Shown here one piece after another: positions 7,305 to 9,328 of a stretch of 9,328 nucleotides of DNA; within the stretch, counting starts at the first letter, position 1, and each line of letters opens with the position of its first letter. Made by a program: the position numbers and the translations under genes. Source of the stretch: Anaerolineae bacterium (GTDB lineage: Bacteria > Chloroflexota > Anaerolineae > JACIWR01); the NCBI GenBank assembly GCA_021162125.1, contig JAGGZG010000342.1:1-9328 (forward strand), written 5' to 3'. Below the pieces are notes generated by a model. It saw only the letters and a list, made by a program, of their open reading frames with translations. It did no database searches and was not told where the DNA came from.

Positions 7305-8120
7305 ATGGAAGGCATCGCAGAATATCTGACACAATTACAACAAGTTCTGGGACGACTGCCGCTGGATGATGTTCAGCGCGTCGTCGAAACTCTTTTGGAG
7401 GGACACAAAGCCGGGGCGAAGGTTTTCGTCATGGGCAATGGAGGCAGTGCAGCGACTGCCTCTCATTTCGCCTGCGACCTGGCTAAAGGGACCATTACCT
7501 CTGGCGTGCCTCGCTTCCGGGTGATCGCTCTGACGGACAACGTTCCGCTGTTAACCGCCTGGGCCAACGATATGTCCTACGGGGACGTCTTTGTAGAGCA
7601 GCTCCACGGGCTGCTGGATGCGGGCGACGTGGTCATCGCCATCAGCGGCAGCGGTAACTCGGAGAGCGTTGTGCGTGCCGTGCGGATGGCCAAGTGGCGG
7701 GGGGCCAAAACCATCAGCCTGACAGGATGTGGCGGTGGAAAGCTCGCGTCCCTTACGGACGTGGGTGTGGTGGTACCCTCGTCCTACATGGAGCAAATCG
7801 AGGACGTGCACTTGGTTCTGGAGCACCTGATATGTACAGTGCTGCGCCAGGAACTGAGAAAGCGGGCTCGTTTGGGGGGAAGCCAATGGCGGGAGATCAA
7901 AGTGGAGCACAAGATGCGGGGGGAGGGACGGTTGCCCTTCGACAAAGCTCAGGACAAGCCCTTCGACAAGGCTCAGGACAAGCCACTGCCGGTGGGGGAC
8001 GACCCGGCAGTGGTTTCAACGCCGGGCGACTCGATGGGCCTGGCCAGGGTTTGGGATGTGTTGAGCGAGAAACCTGCTCCCCGCTGGAAGTCCAGGCTAA
8101 AGGGAGCCCTGAAGGAGTGA
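7305..8120 (+). CDS. gmhA: SIS-domain phosphoheptose isomerase with long C-terminal extension
   Basis: Predicted to convert sedoheptulose 7-phosphate into D-glycero-D-manno-heptose 7-phosphate in the cytoplasm. The SIS core covers residues 1-183: MGNGGSAATASH (43-54) and ISGSGNSESV (113-122) form the phosphosugar site, SLTGCGGGKL (138-147) follows, and IEDVHLVLEH (165-174) ends in His174, matching catalytic His180 of E. coli GmhA. At the position of its catalytic Glu65 (HFAEEL) this protein has Asp58 (HFACDL), so activity or substrate may differ. The protein is 271 residues against about 190-200 normally. The extra 80 or so residues contain two FDKAQDKP repeats (211-226) and a basic end, and look encoded by a DNA repeat rather than folded. 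GGGGAG at 7287-7292 lies 12 nt before ATG 7305. The stop TGA overlaps the gmhB start, implying translational coupling. Confidence 0.82.
   Translation: MEGIAEYLTQLQQVLGRLPLDDVQRVVETLLEGHKAGAKVFVMGNGGSAATASHFACDLAKGTITSGVPRFRVIALTDNVPLLTAWANDMSYGDVFVEQLHGLLDAGDVVIAISGSGNSESVVRAVRMAKWRGAKTISLTGCGGGKLASLTDVGVVVPSSYMEQIEDVHLVLEHLICTVLRQELRKRARLGGSQWREIKVEHKMRGEGRLPFDKAQDKPFDKAQDKPLPVGDDPAVVSTPGDSMGLARVWDVLSEKPAPRWKSRLKGALKE
7935..7982. repeat. Two tandem copies of a 24-bp FDKAQDKP-type dispersed repeat
   Basis: Bases 7935-7958 and 7959-7982 are head-to-tail copies of a 24-nt unit beginning CCCTTCGACAA and ending CTCAGGACAAG. They differ only at 7946 (A) versus 7970 (G). In the gmhA frame each reads PFDKAQDK; in the next forward frame they read LRQxSGQA. 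I recall this unit, seen on the other strand as TTGTCCTGAG...TTGTCGAAG, as a short dispersed repeat common in many environmental bacterial genomes and often misread as protein. The 48-bp total is a multiple of three, so the gmhA frame survives. Confidence 0.9.
7980..8016. repeat. 13-bp hairpin adjoining the 24-bp repeats inside gmhA
   Basis: CCACTGCCGG at 7983-7992 is the exact reverse complement of CCGGCAGTGG at 8004-8013, with an 11-nt loop. A G-T wobble (7982/8014) and two A-T pairs (7980-7981 with 8015-8016) extend the stem to 13 bp. It begins directly at the end of the second 24-bp copy, so repeats and hairpin probably form one inserted element. A stem this stable within an open frame could slow ribosomes or polymerase before gmhB; this is inference. 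Confidence 0.8.
8099..8119 (+). promoter_or_regulatory. Shine-Dalgarno and overlapping stop-start that set the gmhB start
   Basis: AAAGGGAG at 8099-8106 lies 10 nt before GTG 8117-8119, whose last two bases begin the gmhA stop TGA 8118-8120. This GTGA arrangement is a common translational-coupling signature. The gmhB frame is open far upstream (to 7694), but only as an overlap of gmhA. The HAD motif starts a few residues after this GTG. Confidence 0.75.
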
Positions 8121-8725
8121 GACGGGCGGTATTTATAGATCGCGATGGGGTAATCTGTCACAATCGCCGTGATCATGTGAAATCCTGGGATGAATTTGTC
8201 TTCCTACCCGGGACCCGTGCTGCTTTGGCTCGCCTGGCCGAGTCTGACCTGGCTGTAGTAATAATTACCAATCAGGCGGTGATTAATCGCGGCATAGTGT
8301 CGGTGGACACGGTGGAAGATATCCATCGGCGGATGACGCAGGCCATCCAGGCGGCTGGTGGGCGGGTGGATGGCGTGTTCTATTGTCCGCATCGTCCCGA
8401 CGAACAGTGTGGATGCCGCAAGCCTCAACCGGGGATGCTCTTGCAGGCAGCCAGGGAGCTGGATATTGATCTGGAGCACTCGTATCTCATCGGAGATGCG
8501 TGGAGTGACATGCAGGCCGGACAGGCGGTGGGCTGTCAATGTTACATGGTGCTCACCGGACGTGGCCGGCGGCAATTCCTCTCCTGCCTGCGTAAGGGAC
8601 AAAATGGCTTTCGTCTGGCGCGGAATCTACAGGATGCGGTGCACATGATCCTTGCCGAGGAGCGTGCAGCGGCCTGCTTGCCGCGTGGGCTGAGTCCTTC
8701 GTGGACGGGTGGCGTATCCCGCTGA
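8117..8725 (+). CDS. gmhB: HAD-family D-glycero-D-manno-heptose 1,7-bisphosphate 7-phosphatase
   Basis: From GTG 8117 this gives a 202-residue phosphatase predicted to remove the C7 phosphate from heptose 1,7-bisphosphate, leaving the 1-phosphate for the nucleotidyltransferase. HAD motif I is FIDRDGV (6-12), with nucleophile Asp8 and acid Asp10. Motif II is VVIITNQA (47-54) with Thr51. The GmhB/HisB-type zinc loop is complete: Cys90, His92, Cys98 and Cys100 in CPHRPDEQCGC, followed by RKPQPGM (101-107). Motif IV is LIGDAWSDMQAG (124-135) with Asp127 and Asp131. The core matches GmhB of about 180-190 residues; the last 20 or so residues are a loose tail. The start is chosen because motif I sits at the N-terminus as in the family, there is a good Shine-Dalgarno site, and it overlaps the gmhA stop. 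The histidinol-phosphatase relative shares the zinc loop, but the neighbours favour heptose. Confidence 0.9.
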   Translation: MRRAVFIDRDGVICHNRRDHVKSWDEFVFLPGTRAALARLAESDLAVVIITNQAVINRGIVSVDTVEDIHRRMTQAIQAAGGRVDGVFYCPHRPDEQCGCRKPQPGMLLQAARELDIDLEHSYLIGDAWSDMQAGQAVGCQCYMVLTGRGRRQFLSCLRKGQNGFRLARNLQDAVHMILAEERAAACLPRGLSPSWTGGVSR

Positions 8726-8753
8726 ATACTGGGGGCAATTGAGTGAACTTTGC

Positions 8754-8798
8754 AGCGCCTCTGAGTGTGAGTAATTAGGATGCTCAGGGGCGCTTGTT
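8754..8798 (+). terminator. Candidate terminator after gmhB
   Basis: AGCGCCTCTGAG at 8754-8765 pairs with CTCAGGGGCGCT at 8783-8794: 12 bp including one T-G wobble (8760/8788). The loop is 17 nt and rather AT-rich. The stem is followed by TTGTTA, a weak T tract. It lies 29-73 nt after the gmhB stop, a suitable place to end the heptose transcript. The long loop and poor T run keep confidence moderate. Confidence 0.45.
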
Positions 8799-8801
8799 AC
8801 G

Positions 8802-8832
8802 GGTGCCCGGCACTTTCAAAGTGCCGGGCACC
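8802..8832. repeat. Perfect 15-bp palindrome (GGTGCCCGGCACTTT) before the acyltransferase gene
   Basis: GGTGCCCGGCACTTT at 8802-8816 and its exact reverse complement at 8818-8832 are separated by one base, C8817. As RNA or single-stranded DNA it would form a very stable hairpin. It ends 3 nt before the AAGAGGA ribosome-binding region of the next gene, so it lies in that gene's leader. I recall GGTGCCCGGCACTT-type palindromes as multi-copy REP-like elements in environmental genomes; copy number cannot be judged from one window. Confidence 0.9.
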
Positions 8833-8845
8833 TCAAGAGGATAGC

Positions 8846-9328
8846 ATGATGAACGAGGCCGAACATATCTCGCGCGCAAAAGACGCGGCGGCCGTGGCCG
8901 CGGAGCAGGGCCGTCTGCGCTATTATCTGGCCGGCCAGTCCACTGGCCTGGGCCGATACGTGCTGGAACAGACACTGTTTTCCCTCCTGGGTGGGATACC
9001 CAGTCTGGTGGGGATCGGCCTGCGGGCGCTGGCATACAAACTCATCCTGCACAGCCAGGGCTTGCCGGCCATCGAGTCGCACGTGCGGCTATGCTTGCCG
9101 GCTAATATCACCCTGGGGCGCAACGTCTACCTGGATTACGGGGTGTACCTCCACGCCTGTCCGCAGGGTATCTTCATCGGCGACGACACTTTCGTAATGC
9201 ACGGTTCGGAGTTGCACGTGTACAACTTTCGCGGGCTGCCCCAATCGGGCATTTGGGTAGGTCGCAATTGCTTCCTCGGTGAGTTCACCCTGATCCGAGG
9301 GCAGGGCGGGGTACGCATCGGCGACCAC
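8846..9328 (+). CDS. Left-handed beta-helix acyltransferase, 3' end outside window
   Basis: The frame is open from ATG 8846 to the last base (161 codons) and continues beyond the window. Residues 1-25 are charged and Ala-rich. Residues 38-70 form a hydrophobic and amphipathic stretch (LFSLLGGIPSLVGIGLRAL) that may lie on the membrane. From about residue 82 the chain shows hexapeptide-type turns: ITLGRNVYLDYGVYL (88-102), IFIGDDTFVM (109-118), IWVGRNCFLG (136-145) and VRIGD (156-160). VMHGSELHVYNFRGLP (117-132) resembles the signature of putative sugar O-acyltransferases (WcaF or LbH type) found in polysaccharide loci, though the C-terminal active-site region is not visible. AGAGGA at 8836-8841 gives 4 nt spacing to ATG 8846 or 7 nt to the adjacent ATG 8849, so either may be the start. 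The role is probably O-acetylation of the glycan made by this locus; substrate and acyl donor are unproven. Confidence 0.82.
   Translation, partial: MMNEAEHISRAKDAAAVAAEQGRLRYYLAGQSTGLGRYVLEQTLFSLLGGIPSLVGIGLRALAYKLILHSQGLPAIESHVRLCLPANITLGRNVYLDYGVYLHACPQGIFIGDDTFVMHGSELHVYNFRGLPQSGIWVGRNCFLGEFTLIRGQGGVRIGDH

Noticed and set aside
7935..7982. CRISPR-like direct repeats
   Set aside because: The two copies are directly adjacent without spacers, there are only two, and they match a known type of short dispersed repeat.
7694..8116. Long 5' extension of the gmhB reading frame
   Set aside because: It lies wholly within gmhA in another frame, is low-complexity (repeat peptides LRQ-SGQA), and has no HAD signature; the family begins at motif I, just after GTG 8117.

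Overview
The window reads as a piece of a bacterial cell-surface glycan locus. It is GC-rich by eye, with Shine-Dalgarno-led genes all on the + strand. The likeliest source is a member of the Chloroflexota (Anaerolineae-like). The main pointer is the first protein: a long extracellular Ig-like repeat protein ending in Tyr-Leu-Pro-Ile-Val-Leu-Lys-Ser-Arg, a tail I recall as recurrent on secreted proteins of that phylum. This assignment is an inference from recall, not from a search.

Layout. (1) 1-2251: the C-terminal 750 codons of a surface protein built of about seven Ig-like modules, two of which are an in-phase tandem duplication. (2) 2338-3600: a GT4-type cytoplasmic glycosyltransferase. 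(3) 3673-5175: a membrane polyprenyl-phosphate sugar-1-phosphate transferase, the enzyme class that starts a lipid-linked glycan. (4) 5176-5350: a 175-nt gap holding a large imperfect inverted repeat. (5) 5351-8725: a tight four-gene block, nucleotidyltransferase (hddC-like), GHMP kinase (hddA), SIS isomerase (gmhA) and HAD phosphatase (gmhB). (6) 8846-window end: the start of a left-handed beta-helix acyltransferase.

Together the four-gene block can supply every step from sedoheptulose 7-phosphate to a nucleotide-activated D-glycero-alpha-D-manno-heptose: isomerase, C1 kinase, C7 phosphatase, nucleotidyltransferase. No HldD-type epimerase or further sugar-modifying enzyme is present in the window. 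The upstream initiating transferase, the glycosyltransferase and the downstream acyltransferase would assemble and decorate the glycan. The Ig-like protein is a possible surface partner or glycan acceptor, but only its position suggests this.

The non-coding structure is richer than usual. Inverted repeats occur at 2297-2318, 3601-3636, 5227-5309, 8754-8794 and 8802-8832, and one unit lies inside a gene: two 24-bp direct repeats plus a hairpin in the unusual C-terminal extension of gmhA (7935-8016). I see no CRISPR, tRNA, rRNA, transposase or phage gene. No wholly new enzyme system is evident. The best leads are the intergenic repeat element, the repeat-bearing GmhA tail with its Glu-to-Asp active-site change, and the sorting-like C-terminal tail next to a heptose glycan locus.
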